Positions 19,780-32,214 of a DNA stretch of 64,000 nucleotides are shown here, in pieces. Made by a program: the position numbers and the translations under genes. The DNA is from Glycine soja (Eukaryota > Streptophyta > Magnoliopsida > Fabales > Fabaceae). The number at the start of each line of letters is the position of its first letter. Position 1 is the first letter of the stretch. The notes under the pieces were generated by a model. It was not told the DNA's origin and did no database searches. It saw nothing but the letters and a program-made list of their open reading frames with translations. The stretch is taken from contig NC_041007.1 in the NCBI RefSeq assembly GCF_004193775.1, positions 28,918,850 to 28,982,849 of the forward strand, given 5' to 3'.

Positions 19780-21386
19780 TGTCATACCCTAATTTCGTTC
19801 GGGGATTATTATTTGATGATATACAACCTTTGATTGGCCGCTTCGAGATACTTGGCACCCTTTGTTGCACAATATGTGAAGTCCCGAGACGTGCCGAAAA
19901 TCAAAAGGAAGCAGGCTTACGCGATCCGTGAAAATTCCGTAATGTGACGAAAATCGAAAGGAGGTGTTTTTCGCAATCCGTGAGTTTTCGTAACTTCTTC
20001 GAAAGCTAAAAAAGAGTAAATATATAATCCGTAAGGATTCGCAACCTTGCAGAAGGAAAATAAGTATCGTTACGAAATTCGTAAAGTTTCGTAACGTTAC
20101 GGAAAAAGAATTACCAAAAAAGGTAAAGGGGGTGCATTTAGTAAAAGGGGGGTACAAATAGCAATCAGGCCTACTTGGGCCTTTCAGATTCTTCCTCCAG
20201 AAGGCTGTTGCTTTTGGAGGAAGCAACCTTGCTCGCCTGGGCGAGCTGGGTGGCAAGCTCCTCCCCTATTTTTGCTATAAATAGGGGGAGGAGTGAAGAG
20301 GGAAGGGGTTCAGCCTTCTTGGCACTTCTTATTCTCTCGAAATTGCTGAGGAAAATTGTTTCCGTGAAGAAAATCCAAGCTGAGGCACTTCCGTAACGTT
20401 TCTGTGAGTAATTACGCGAAGATTTTGAACCGTTCTTCGGCATTCATCGTTCGTTCTTCGTTTTCTTCAGTCTTCAACTGGTAAGTTTCGAAATCGAGCT
20501 TTTCAATTCATTCTATGTACCCGTGGTGGTCCCCATTTCTTTTGTGTACATTTATTCTCGTTTCATTTACTTTTTGTTCCCCCTTTTGACGTGTTTCAGT
20601 CATTTATTTAAGTCATTTCTCGCCTAATCAAAAATAAAATAAATTTTCACCGATCATTTGATTTGTAATATTCGTCAATTTCTGTTAGAATGAATTCCGA
20701 CCGTTCGGTCGTGCCGTAACCACGTTGAAAATAAAAAAAGAGGTAAAATAATAATATAATAATCAAAAAATACCTTTTAGTAAAATGAAGCGAAAAAATC
20801 AATCGGACGTTTTCTCTTTGGGATTTTTCATTCTTAATCGAATTGACTAATAACTAAAGTGAAACTAAGGCTAAAATCAACTTGCCTAGTCAAGCTCGTC
20901 CACAAAAAAGGTCACTAAAAAGGGTTTGAAAGTTCATCATTTTAGTTTTCCTTATCAAGTAAATGGATCATTTTTAAGGTCCAACGCCTTAAAATGATCA
21001 CCTTTCAAGTAAAAAGAATCGCTTGATTCACTCTTAAGAAAGAACTACGTAGGTCTGATTTCCTCTTCGATGGAGGGTACGTAGCAGCAAAAGCCCCGCG
21101 TTTGTCGACCTCAAAAAATAAAAAGAAATAAAGTTAAGGTAAGACAATTTCCACAATTCTAAAAAATAGGCTGTTGTCCTTTGAGACAAACGTGAGAGGT
21201 GCTAATACCTTCCTCAAACGTAAATACAACTCCCGAACTTAGAATTTTCATTTTGAACGGTTTCCTTCGGTTTTTCCGATGTTTTCCACAAATAAATGTT
21301 GGTGGCGACTCCGCGTATCTTTCCTCCTTTGGAAAGCGCACCCGTGAGCCTCGCCTCGCTCGCCCGCAAAAGGGCACGTTGCGACA
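19780..21386 (+). repeat. LTR-1, Ogre-type, 1607 bp
   Basis: Starts TGTCATACCCTAATTTCG and ends GTTGCGACA; near-identical to 23262-24835. The promoter is clear: palindrome GCTCGCCTGGGCGAGC at 20231-20246 and TATAAATA at 20276-20283. The ACTACGTAGG...GTCGACC block is at about 21044-21110. No recognisable primer-binding site follows; the next bases run straight into array-type internal sequence. Confidence 0.88.
20231..20283 (+). promoter_or_regulatory. LTR-1 palindrome plus TATA box
   Basis: A perfect 7+2+7 inverted repeat (GCTCGCC-TG-GGCGAGC) ends 29 bases before TATAAATA. The same geometry is seen in LTR-2 and in both minus-strand LTRs of this type. Confidence 0.7.
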
Positions 21387-21440
21387 CCTTTTTAGGTGGA
21401 AAAAACCCGATGGACCATTCGGTACTGCCAACCCTTTTTC

Positions 21441-22985
21441 GGAGCCCCATGAATTGCGTTTTTGTTCATGCGTCCTCCACCCACGAGTTTGGAGTCATGC
21501 GTAGTGATTGCATAGTGCAATTCTCCATTCTCAACCCTTTTTCGGAGCCCCATGAATTGCGTTTTCATTCATGCGTCCTCTACCCACGAGTTTGGAGTCA
21601 TGCGTAGTGATTGCTTAGTGCAATTCTCCATTCTCAACCCTTTTTCGGAGCCCCATAAATTGTGTTTTCGTTCATGCGTCATCCACCCACGAGTTTGGAG
21701 TCATGCGTAGTGATTGCTTAGTGCAATTCTCCATTATCAACCTTTTTCCGGAGCCCCATGAATTGCGTTTTCGTTCATGCGTCCTCCACCCACGAGTTTG
21801 GAGTCATGCGTAGTGATTGCTTAGTGCAATTCTCCATTCTCAACCCTTTTTCGGAGCCCCATGAATTGCGTTTTCGTTCATGCGTCCTCCACCCACGAGT
21901 TTGGAGCCATGCATAGTGATTGCATAGTGCAATTCTCCATTCTCAACCCTTTTTCGGAGCCCCATGAATTGCGTTTTCGTTCATGCGTCCTCCACCCACG
22001 AGTTTGGAGCCATGCGTAGTGATTGCTTAGTGCAATTCTCCATTCTCAACCCTTTTTCGGAGCCCCATGAATTGCGTTTTCGTTCATGCGTCCTCCACCC
22101 ACGAGTTTGGAGCCATGCGTAGTGATTGCTTAGTGCAATTCTCCATTCTCAACCCTTTTTCGGAGCCCCATGAATTGCGTTTTCGTTCATGCGTCCTCCA
22201 CCCACGAGTTTGGAGCCATGCGTAGTGATTGCTTAGTGCAATTCTCCATTATCAACCCTTTTTCCGAGCCCCATGAATTGCGTTTTCGTTCATGCGTCCT
22301 CCACCCACGAGTTTGGAGCCATGCATAGTGATTGCATAGTGCAATTCTCCATTCTCAACCCTTTTTCGGAGCCCCATGAATTGCGTTTTCGTTCATGCGT
22401 CCTCCACCCACGAGTTTGGAGCCATGCGTAGTGATTGCATAGTGCAATTCTCCATTCTCAACCCTTTTCCGGAGCCCCATGAATTGCGTTTTCGTTCATG
22501 CGTCCTCCACCCACGAGTTTGGAGCCATGCGTAGTGATTGCTTAGTGCAATTCTCCATTCTCAACCCTTTTTCGGAGCCCCACGAATTGCGTTTTCGTTC
22601 ATGCGTCCTCCACCCACGAGTTTGGAGTCATGCGTAGTGATTACTTTGTGCAATTCTCCATTCTCAACCCTTTTTCGGAGCCCCATGAATTTCATTTTCG
22701 TTCATGCGTCCTGCATCGACGTGTTTGGAGTCATGCGTAGTGATTGCTTAGTACAATTCTCCATTCTCAACCCTTTTTCGGAGCCCCATGAATTGCGTTT
22801 TCGTTCATGCGTCCTCCACCCACGAGTTTGGAGTCATGCGTAGTGATTGCTTAGTGCAATCCTCCATCCTCGCCTTTTATTCGGAGCCCCGTGAATTGCG
22901 TTTTCGTTCATGCATCCTCCACCAATGAGTTTGGAGCCATTCTTCATGATTGCGTAGTGTGGACCCTCTAGTGCAATCCTCCATT
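21441..22985 (+). repeat. Tandem array 2: fifteen units of exactly 103 bp
   Basis: GGAGCCCCATGAATTGCG or a close variant starts at 21441, 21544, 21647, 21750, 21853, 21956, 22059, 22162, 22265, 22368, 22471, 22574, 22677, 22780 and 22883, always 103 bp apart. The units are highly uniform. Each has two halves (GGAGCCCCATGAA... and GGAG(T/C)CATGCGTAG...) that correspond to the halves of array 1. So this is the same repeat with a shorter monomer that has spread and been homogenised. Confidence 0.93.
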
Positions 22986-23261
22986 CTCCAATGTGTTCTT
23001 CGCTGTCAAGTGCGGACCCTCTTGACTGGGAAATATGTTCTTTGTTATTTTCCCGATTGATTCCTTAGCCAAACGTGTATATTATATTATTATTGTTTTG
23101 TTGCTGTTTGTATTTTGTTTTGTGTTGTGCAGGAAAAAAAAAGAAGGAGTAGAGACGAGAGCCGTCATGGACTAATCACAGAAAGGGCGAGACGGACGAA
23201 ATCAGTGTCTTATCTTTGCTTTGCTCTTATCTCCGATAAAAGGTAAGTAAAGAGGGGCAAC
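22986..23261 (+). other. 3' untranslated tail and polypurine tract before LTR-2
   Basis: Same order of blocks as 19531-19779, ending AAAGAGGGGCAAC before TGTCATACCC. Confidence 0.7.
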
Positions 23262-24835
23262 TGTCATACCCTAATTTCGTCCGGGGATTATTACTTGATG
23301 ACATGCAACCTTTGATTGATCATTTCAAGATACTTGGCACCCTTTGTTGCACAATATGTAAGTCTCGAGACGCGCCGGAAGTCAAAAGGAAGGTGTTGTT
23401 GCGCAATCCGTGAGTTTCTGTAACTTCTTCGAAAGCTAAAAAAGAGTAAATACATCATCCGTAAGAATTCGTAACCTTACGGAAAGAAAATAAGTATCGT
23501 TATGAAATTCGTAAAGTTTCGTAACGTTACGGAAAAAGAATCACCAAGAAAAATAGAAGGGGGTGCATTTAGTAAAAAGGGGGATACAAATAGCAATCAG
23601 GCCCACTTGGGCCTTCCAGATTCTTCCTCCAGAAGGCTGTTGCTTCTGGAGGAAGCAACCTTGCTCGCCTGGGCGAGCTGGGTGGCAAGCTCCTCCCCCA
23701 TTTTGCTATAAATAGGGGGAGGAGTGAAGAGGGAAGGGGTTCAACCTTCTTGGCACTTCTTATTCTCTCGAAATTGCTGAGGAAAATTGTTTCCGTGAAG
23801 AAAATCCAAGCCGAGGCGCTTCCGTAACATTTTTGTAACGTTTCCGTGAGTAATTACGCAAAGATTTTCAACCGTTCTTCGACATTCATTGTTCGTTCTT
23901 CGTTTTCTTCAGTCTTCAACTGGTAAGTACCTCAAACCGAGCTTTTCAATTCATTCTATGTACCCGTGGTGGTCCACATTTTGTTTCATGTATTTTTATT
24001 CTCGTTTTCATTTACTTTCCGTACCCCCTTTTGACGTGCTTCAGTCAGTTATTTAAGTTATTTATCGCCTAATCAAAAATAAAATAAATTTCCACCGATC
24101 ATTTGATTTGTAATATCCGTTAATTTCTATTAAAATGAATTCCGACCGTTCGGTCGTGTCGTAACCACGTTGAAAATCAAAAAAGATGTAAAATAATAAT
24201 ATAATAATAATAAAAAAATACCTTTAGTAAAATAAAGCGAAAAATCAATCGGACGTTTTCTCTTTGGGATTTCTCATTCATAATCGAATTGACTAATAAC
24301 TAAAGTGAAACTAAGGCTAAAATCAACCCGCCTAGTCAAGCTCTTCCACAAAAAAGTCACTAAAAAGGGGATTTGAAAGTTTATTATTTCAGTTTTCCTT
24401 ACCAAGTAAATGGATCATTTTTAAAGGTCCAACGCCTTATAATGATCACCTTTCAAGTAAAAAGAATCACTTGATTCACTCTCAAGAAAGAACTACGTAG
24501 GTCTGATTTCCTCTTCGATGGAGGGTACGTAGGAGCAAAAGCCCCGCTTTTGTCGACCTCAAAAAATAAAAAGAAATAAAAGTTAAGGTAACACAATTTC
24601 CACAAATTCTAAAAATAGGTTGTTGTCCTTTGAGACAAACATGAGAGGTGCTAATACCTTCCTCAAATGTAAATACAACTCCCGAACTTAGAATTTTCGT
24701 TTTGATCGGTTTCCTTCGGTTTTTCCGACGTTTTCCACAAATAAACGTTGGTGACGACTCCGTGCATCTTTCCTCCTTTGGAAAGCGCACCCGTGAGCCT
24801 CGCCTCGCTCGCCCGCAAAATTGCATGTTGCGACA
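23262..24835 (+). repeat. LTR-2, Ogre-type, 1574 bp
   Basis: Starts TGTCATACCCTAATTTCG and ends TGTTGCGACA, matching LTR-1. Palindrome at 23663-23678 and TATAAATA at 23707-23714. The right end cuts directly into an Athila-type RT gene (24836). The five bases on either side of the LTR-1 to LTR-2 unit (ggcaac side and gagat side) do not match, so no target duplication is visible. Confidence 0.88.
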
Positions 24836-27487
24836 GAGATAACCAAGCTTTTGCAAGCTGGAATCATTTATCCTATCTCCGACAGCCAATGGGTGAGTCC
24901 CGTCCAGGTAGTCCCGAAGAAGACCGGCCTCACAGTGATCAAAAATGAGAAGGAGGAATTGATTCCTACTCGGGTGCAGAACAGTTGGAGAGTCTGCATT
25001 GACTATAGGAGGCTGAACCAGGTTACCAAAAAGGACCATTTTCCCCTGCCATTCATTGATCAGATGCTTGAACGCCTGGCAGGTAAATCTCACTACTATT
25101 TCCTTGATGGTTTTTCTGGTTATATGCAAACTACTATTGCTCCTGAGGATCAGGAAAAGACCACATTCACCTGCCCGTTCGGCACTTTTGCCTATAGGAG
25201 GATGCCTTTCGGCCTGTGCAATGCCCCTGGTACCTTCCAGCGGTGCATGATTAGTATTTTCAGTGATTTCTTAGAAAATTGCATAGAGGTGTTTATGGAT
25301 GATTTCACTGTATATGGATCCTCTTTTGACGGTTGTTTGGATAGTTTGGAAAAAGTTTTGAATAGATGCATCGAAACTAATCTTGTTCTGAATTTTGAAA
25401 AATGTCATTTTATGGTTGAGCAAGGTATAGTTTTAGGGCACATTATTTCCAATAAGGGTATTGAAGTAGATCCTGCAAAAATTTCTGTTATTTTACAATT
25501 GCCTTACCCCTCTTGTGTGCGAGAGGTGCAATCTTTTCTTGGTCATGCAGGATTCTACAGGCGCTTTCTAAGGGATTTTAGCAAAGTAGCCCTTCCACTG
25601 TCCAACTTGTTGCAAAAGGAGGTGGAGTTTGACTTTAATGACAGATGCAAAGAGGCTTTTGATTACCTCAAACGAGCGCTGACTACCACCCCCATCATCC
25701 AGGCACCCGATTGGATAGCCCCTTTTGAGCTCATGTGTGATGCATCAAATTATGCATTGGGGGTTGCCCTTGCTCAGAAAATTGATAAATTACCCAGGAT
25801 GATATACTATGCTTCTAGGACTTTAGATGCTGCCCAAGCGAATTATACTACTACTGAGAAAGAGCTTCTAGCCATAGTTTTTGCTCTTGAAAAATTTCGA
25901 TCTTATTTGCTTGGTACCCGCATTATTGTTTATACTGACCATGCATCTCTAAAGTACTTGTTGAAAAAGGCTGATTCTAAGCCTAGGTTGATCCGATGGA
26001 TGCTCTGGCTCCAAGAGTTTGACTTGGAGATCCGTGATAGGAGCGGAGCACAAAATCTAGTTGTTGATCATTTGAGTCGGATCGAACGTGTATCAGATGC
26101 GAATTCACCCATTCGGGATGATTTCCCGGATGATCATTTGTATATACTATATAGTATTTCTGACTCTCTTTCTACTCCCTGGTTTGCTAACATTGTCAAT
26201 TATTTAGTTGCTTCTGTTTTTCCTCCCTTAGCATCTAAGGCCCAAAAAGATAAAATTAAAAGTGATGCTAAGCATTTTATTTGGGATGACCCCTACTTGT
26301 GGAAATTGTGCAGTGATCAGGTCATTAGACGATGCATTCCAGATCATGAGACTGACTCAGTCCTGCAGTTCTGTCATTCTTCCGCACCGGGAGGTCATCT
26401 GGGTGTTCAAAGGACAGCTCGCAAAGTGCTTGATTGTGGTTTTTATTGGCCTACCATTTTTAAGGATGCGTGGAAGATCTGCAGCACTTGTGAGCAGTGT
26501 CAGAGAGCATGAAATACACTTACATGGCGACAACAAATGCCTTAGCAACCTATGCTATTCTGTGAGGTGTTTGATGTCTGGGGTATAGATTTCATGGGCC
26601 CTTTTCCTGTCTCTTTTGGTTATGTTTACATTCTCCTTGCAATTGACTATGTTTCAAAATGGGTGGAAGCCAAGCCCACTAGAACTAATTATGCTAAAGT
26701 TGTTGCAGATTTTGTCAGGTCTAATCTGTTTTGCAGGTTTGGAGTACCTAAAGCAATTGTTAGTGATCAAGGAACCCATTTTTGCAACAGAACAATTCAT
26801 GCTCTGCTTAAAATGTACGGGGTGGTACACAGGATATCCACACCATACCACCCCCAGACCAATGGACAGGCAGAAATTTCTAACAGGGAGATTAAGATAA
26901 TTTTAGAGAAGATTGTGCAGCCAAGCAGGAAAGATTGGAGTACCAGGCTTGATGATGCTCTCTGGGCACATCGGACTGCCTACAAAGCACCCATAGGAAT
27001 GTCTCCTTATCGGGTTGTCTTTGGAAAGGCATGTCATCTTCCAGTGGAAATTGAGCACAAAGCATACTGGGCAGTGAAGACTTGCAACTTCTCCATGGAT
27101 CAAGCTGGTGAGGAAAGAAAGTTGCAACTGAGTGAGTTAGATGAAATCCGCCTAGAAGCCTACGAGAATGCCAAGTTCTACAAAGAAAAGACCAAGAAGT
27201 TCCATGATAGCATGATAGTTAAGAAGGACTTCATGGTGGGGCAAAAAGTGCTATTGTATAATTCTAGGCTTGGACTCATGAGTGGTAAGTTGAGGTCTAA
27301 GTGGATTGGTCCTTTTGTTGTTACTAATGTTTTTCCTTATGGTACAGTTGAGATCAAAAGCGACTCCACAAACAAGAGCTTCAAGGTCAACGGCCATCGA
27401 CTTAAGTCATTCCTCACGAACCCTTCTTTAGTGGACATAGTGGTGGAAGATACTTCCTTACTCCACCCTACTCTTCCTCCACCATGA
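24836..27487 (+). pseudogene. Athila-type pol: RT, RNase H and integrase, 5' truncated
   Basis: The frame enters at [16 protein letters not shown], a canonical Athila RT start, because LTR-2 has replaced everything upstream. RT has [22 protein letters not shown] and [10 protein letters not shown] (about 25285-25314). RNase H ([12 protein letters not shown]...DHLSRIE) lies at about 25731-26085. The integrase zinc finger ([10 protein letters not shown]...CSTCEQC) and DDE residues ([25 protein letters not shown]) follow. The frame is single but has two nonsense codons: TGA at 26510-26512 where Gly is expected, and TAG at 26543-26545 where Gln is likely. It cannot make full Pol. Confidence 0.9.
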
Positions 27488-29006
27488 CTTAGGCAGTTCT
27501 TCTCTTCCTATCTCCTTCCTTGCTTTTATTACACTTGTCCAATTCTATTTGATGATTTAATTATTTTTAATTTCTTAATTGTGCTACATTGAGGACAATG
27601 TGTTGTTTAAGTATGGGGGGGAGTGTTCTTTGGTTTTTGTTAGTTTTGTTGGTTTTGCTAATTTGTTAGTTGTGTTAATTTGTTAATGTTGTTAGTTTCT
27701 TCGGATTTTTAGTTTAATATTTTGGGTCAATTCTGTGCGCATGTACGACTTTGCATGTTTTTCTTTGAATCATAGGGATATGTTCAAGAAATGGGTAATT
27801 GTTTTGAAAATAAAAGTTTTTTGACATTTTGTAACTTGAAATCTTTGATTCTCCTCTACATGTCATGATAGTTTTGAAAGCTCAATTTGAAAGTGATGAG
27901 TTTACCTTTGTGAGAATTTGAGCCATCCATCATCATAATCATTTGGTGTGTTTTGCCCCATTGATTGCTTGCACAATAGCCTTGGCTTGATTCTTGTTGA
28001 TGCTTCCTAATTCACATGCATATTTGGATATGATTGAGGCAATTTTGTTCTTATAAGCTTCTAGTCAAATAGACTTACCTTGACTTAATTCCTTTGATAG
28101 CCCTTTTGAGCCTTGTTTCCCTTTCCTTGTTTTGAAGCTCACTACAAGCCTTAAGTGAAAAACCATGATATCACCATATCCTTAAGGAATTTTGGAGCTT
28201 TGGAATTGTTTTGGGAATAAGTGTGGGGGTTTTTGTTTCATTGAATAACATGTTTTGTTGGCCATGCTTCATGATATATTTTGAGCCATACTTGATGTAC
28301 ATTGCATATTGGTTAAATGTTGGACATGCTGAATATGATGTTGTTTCTCAAAGGCTACAGAGTAAAAAAAAATTATAAAAAAAATCGAAAAAGAAAAAGA
28401 AGAGCAGTAAAGTTGAGCGAATAAGATCTTAAATAACAAAAGAATGATGAGACTCTTGGTTCTACTCTTTATGTTTAAATTTTATCTTTACTTCTTTTTA
28501 TTTTTTTATGTTTTCTTATTATGCACTTATTCCCCATTGCTCCTCTATTCCTTTGGGATTCAGCCACTTATTCCATATTTTTCCATACCTTGTCCTTGGC
28601 CCCATTACAACCTTAAAAGACCTTTTGATCCTCATGTGCTTGTGTTTATGGGTTGATTGTCAATTTCAGAATCTTGCCAAGTTTATGTGGTGTTTGTTTT
28701 CATGGGTGCTTTGAGGGTAAATAGTAGCCTAAACACTTGAGAGATAGAGTGTATATCTTGTGAGGCTTTATCACTTTTCATTCTTGAGCTGATTAACTAT
28801 TTTGCCATGATTGGGTTGCTTGGATGATTTTCATGAATGTCTTGACTTTTCGGATCTCCTTATGTTAGATGTTACCCATTCCTTTCATTCCTTGATGTTC
28901 ATTGAGAAATATGTGAATGTTTTCGTTTGTCTCTCTTTGATATCCTTGGATTTTGTTCTTTGTTTCATTTTGCCCAAGAGTGCAAAAGGATAAGTATGGG
29001 GGGTTT
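27488..29006 (+). other. Athila-type 3' untranslated region and polypurine tract
   Basis: 1.5 kb with no ORF above about 70 codons. It contains 'acattgaggacaatgtgttg' and G-runs typical of the end of Athila elements, and closes with AAGTATGGGGGGTTT before the LTR. No env-like frame is visible, although some Athila relatives carry one here. Confidence 0.6.
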
Positions 29007-30159
29007 TGATGTGCCATCATTTTCTTCTATTTTCTAAACCCTTTTTGCACCATTTTAATTACTGATTGGTCTTAATTGTCAATTAATTAGGCAGTTTTAT
29101 TATTTGGGCTCATTTAGCTAATTTGAAGTTTTTAATCTAATTTCAGGAATTAATAAAACATTGGGCTTAATCCGGATTTTGGTTGTAGACTTAAAGAGGA
29201 CAAATAAAGCAGCGCTTACCTTAGTTAATTTCTAATTAGGAAATTTCGTAATTTTATTTTATGTTGTTCAATGTTTATTTTGTTTTGGGCCAGAGTATTG
29301 TAATAGGGCCCAGTGACTTTGAGTGACTCTTTTTAAATAGCAACCTTGGGATTCGTGCAAGGCTATTCTGTTATGCTATTCATTATTCAGAGCTTTTGTT
29401 TTAGGGTTTTACGTTTTCTGCTTTGATGCTACTGTTCACGTAATGCAATTTTACATTTTCTGCTTCTAATTACAATTTCGTTCTTGTTTCTTCTTCTACT
29501 TTCATTTTCGTTTCTGTCCCATTTACGTTTCTGTTCATTTACATTTCTGTTCGTTTACGTTTCTGCTTCATGTTTCATTTACGTTTTCTATTTGAATCTA
29601 TGGAAGGCTAAATATTCTGGTGTTGTTTCCTTTTGAGGACGAAGCCCAGCTCTCTTTGAGGTTTCGTTTATAATGTGGTTTCCTGGCAGTTTTCCTTTCA
29701 CCAGTTAACCCAAATTCGTGAACATTAATCAGTGCACGCTTCGTGTTCGATTAATTGCCTCTGAGCCTAACTTGTGTTCATGCTTAATGGACGAAGGGCT
29801 AACTGGTGTATGTGGTGCCTAATCACGTATTGACAACCCTCAGTTGATTTTCGCTTAGTAAATTGAAATAGGATTGGATTAAGTGGTTAACTGTTAGGGA
29901 CAAATTCTCCATGACCCAGGATAAGAGAATGGCTTCTGAATCAGAGGAAACAACTCGTTTTTAATATTAGTAGTTTCATATTCCAGTTTACTTATTCTGC
30001 TCTTTAATCACAAAACAAACAACCCCCCCCAATCGTTACTATTACTACGCAAGTATATTATGAACATTTGGTTTGTCATTGCTCATTGGGAAACGACCTA
30101 GGATCACTTCCTAGTTACTACATTTTCATGTTTATTTGATTCAGGTACGGCCTCGATCA
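29007..30159 (+). repeat. 3' LTR of the Athila-type element, 1153 bp
   Basis: Starts TGATGTGCCATC after the polypurine tract and ends ...GGCCTCGATCA, with TGAT/ATCA inverted ends. A TATA-like TTTTTAAATAGC lies near 29331. The end abuts a minus-strand Ogre-type LTR, which it truncates. The partner 5' LTR is not in the window. Confidence 0.75.
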
Positions 30160-31881
30160 AAGACATGACTTCAAAATTATGTATTTTCCATTTTTTATGT
30201 TTTTTTTTTAGCTTTTTATGGGTCTTTTGTATTTTTTATCTTTTTGTGGTCGACAAGGGTGTTTCCCTCGCTCCTACGTATCCACAATTGCGATGAGGAA
30301 ATCAAACCTACATAGTTCTTTTAGAACTAAACATTTGGTTATGTTGTTTTTATCTTTTTTCGCAAGATTGATTTTAACCGAACAAAAGTCGTTTAAGGCA
30401 TTGGACCATTAAACGATCTTTTGATTATTTTAAAAGGAGAGAAATGTTAAGGCATTGGACCATTAACAATCTCTTGGTTGTGAAAGAAGAGAAACGTTAA
30501 GGCATTGGACCATTAATGATCTCATGTTTTTTTGAAAAGGGATGTCAATAAAAGCGGGGCTTTTGCTCCTACGTATCCTCGATTTGTGATGAGGAACTCA
30601 GACCTACATAGTTCTTGCAAAAGCGGTAAAGTTATGTGTTGATTTTATACTTTTGAATGGTCCATATTAACCGATAAAAGCAAAGAGGACCATTTTAAAG
30701 CGTTGGACCTTAAAACGGTTTTAAGTGACTTTTGCGGACAAAGCTTGGTTTGTGAGTTGATTTTAGCCTTAGTTTCACTTTGGTTATTAATCAATTCATT
30801 CAAGGAAACTTTCAAAGAAAAAACGTCCGATTGTTTTTTTTATTATTTTTTTTCAAGATATTTTGATTTTTTTTTCAAGATATTTTGATTATTTTATTAT
30901 TATTATTATTCCTTTTTTTTATTTAACCGAGGTTACAGCGTTAACGATCGGTTGGATTTTATTTAAACAGTGATTAACCGAGATTACAACACAAATGATC
31001 AGTTGAAATACATTTTTATCAATTATTAGGTGAGAACGACTTAAATAAACGGTTAAAAGCTCGTTAAATCGAAAAAAACAAAACCGAAAGTGAATGAGAT
31101 GAAGATGAAAGCAAACAAACAAGAAATGAATTGAAAGCCTCGGATTCGAACACTTACCGGTTGAAGAACGAAGAACGGCGAAAAACGACGAAAAATCATC
31201 ACGGAATCACCCACAAAAACGTCTCGGAAGTGTTACGGAGGCACCTCGGCTTGGATTTTCTTCACGGAAACACATTTTTTCACCCAAAACAGCTGAAATG
31301 CATAGCATAGGGGTCAGGAACCCTTTGGAACAGCCCCCTCTGCCTATTTATAGAAAAAAGGAGGTGGTGCTTGCCGCCCAGCTCGCCCAGGCACTCCCCT
31401 TTTTACTAAGTTAACCCCCCCTTTTTCGTAATTTATGGAAAAGTTATAGAAGTCTTACGGAACCATATTGAACTTGATTTTTTCTTTTTTTCTCTTGCTT
31501 CTCACCCATATTAAGTGAAATATGCTTATTTAGGGTTACGGGAATTTTACGAAAGCATTACGGAAGCCCCAGAAGACATTTTTCAACAAAACGGGGGAGG
31601 AGGTTGCCGCCCAGCTCGCCCAGGCGAGCTAGGTTTCTTCCTCCTTAAGCAACCTAGCTTCCAAAATATTCTGGAAGGGGCCAGATTTGAAAATTGCTAT
31701 TTACACCCCTAGCTTGATAAGTTCACCCCCTCCATTTTTGTGTTTTTGGCCAGTTTCCCTCCGAAACATCCCAGAACTTTATGGATTCCACGGCGATGGG
31801 TGTTAAACATTTTGAAGTGGTCAAACGAAAGTTGCATGCCGACAAACAATGGTCCTCGGACGAAATTAGGGTATGGCAACT
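30160..31881 (-). repeat. 3' LTR of the minus-strand Ogre derivative, end missing
   Basis: Read on the minus strand it starts TGCCATACCCTAATTTCGTC at 31881 and runs left. It holds an intact GCTCGCCCAGGCGAGC palindrome (31614-31629), a half-lost copy (31381-31391), and a TATA box (tatttata on plus, 31345-31352). The spacing from half-copy to TATA is 28 bases, so the upstream promoter region seems duplicated. Two copies of the GTCGAC-AAAGC...CCTACGTA block occur (about 30250-30320 and 30555-30625). The terminal part corresponding to 35032-35265 is absent because the Athila LTR ends here. Confidence 0.75.
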
Positions 31882-32214
31882 TCCATCATGGAAACCATTT
31901 GATCTTTCAGAGCCGACATGTGGGCTTTCATCTGTTCTTACACTTCCTCTACATCACCCATAGCCCTAGATTTAGAACGGGTTCGATAGGGGTGCCTCAG
32001 AGCGCGCTTAGTTATGGTGTTACTTCGATGAGGAACAAAATGTAGTGAGTATGCGACAAGGAATTCAAACATGTATGCATGCTAGAGATAAATTATCAAA
32101 GCATTGGATTCACACAGGTTTTTTTAAGTAAACTCATGGAATTAAACCAACCTCATCTTATTAGAGAACAAAAAGGTTTTAACTAGCCAAAATTAGAGTG
32201 ACAATACACTTGCC
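31882..32214 (-). other. 3' untranslated region of the Ogre derivative
   Basis: Lies between the coiled-coil part of ORF1 and the 3' LTR. No ORF; a short purine tract adjoins the LTR start. Confidence 0.5.
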
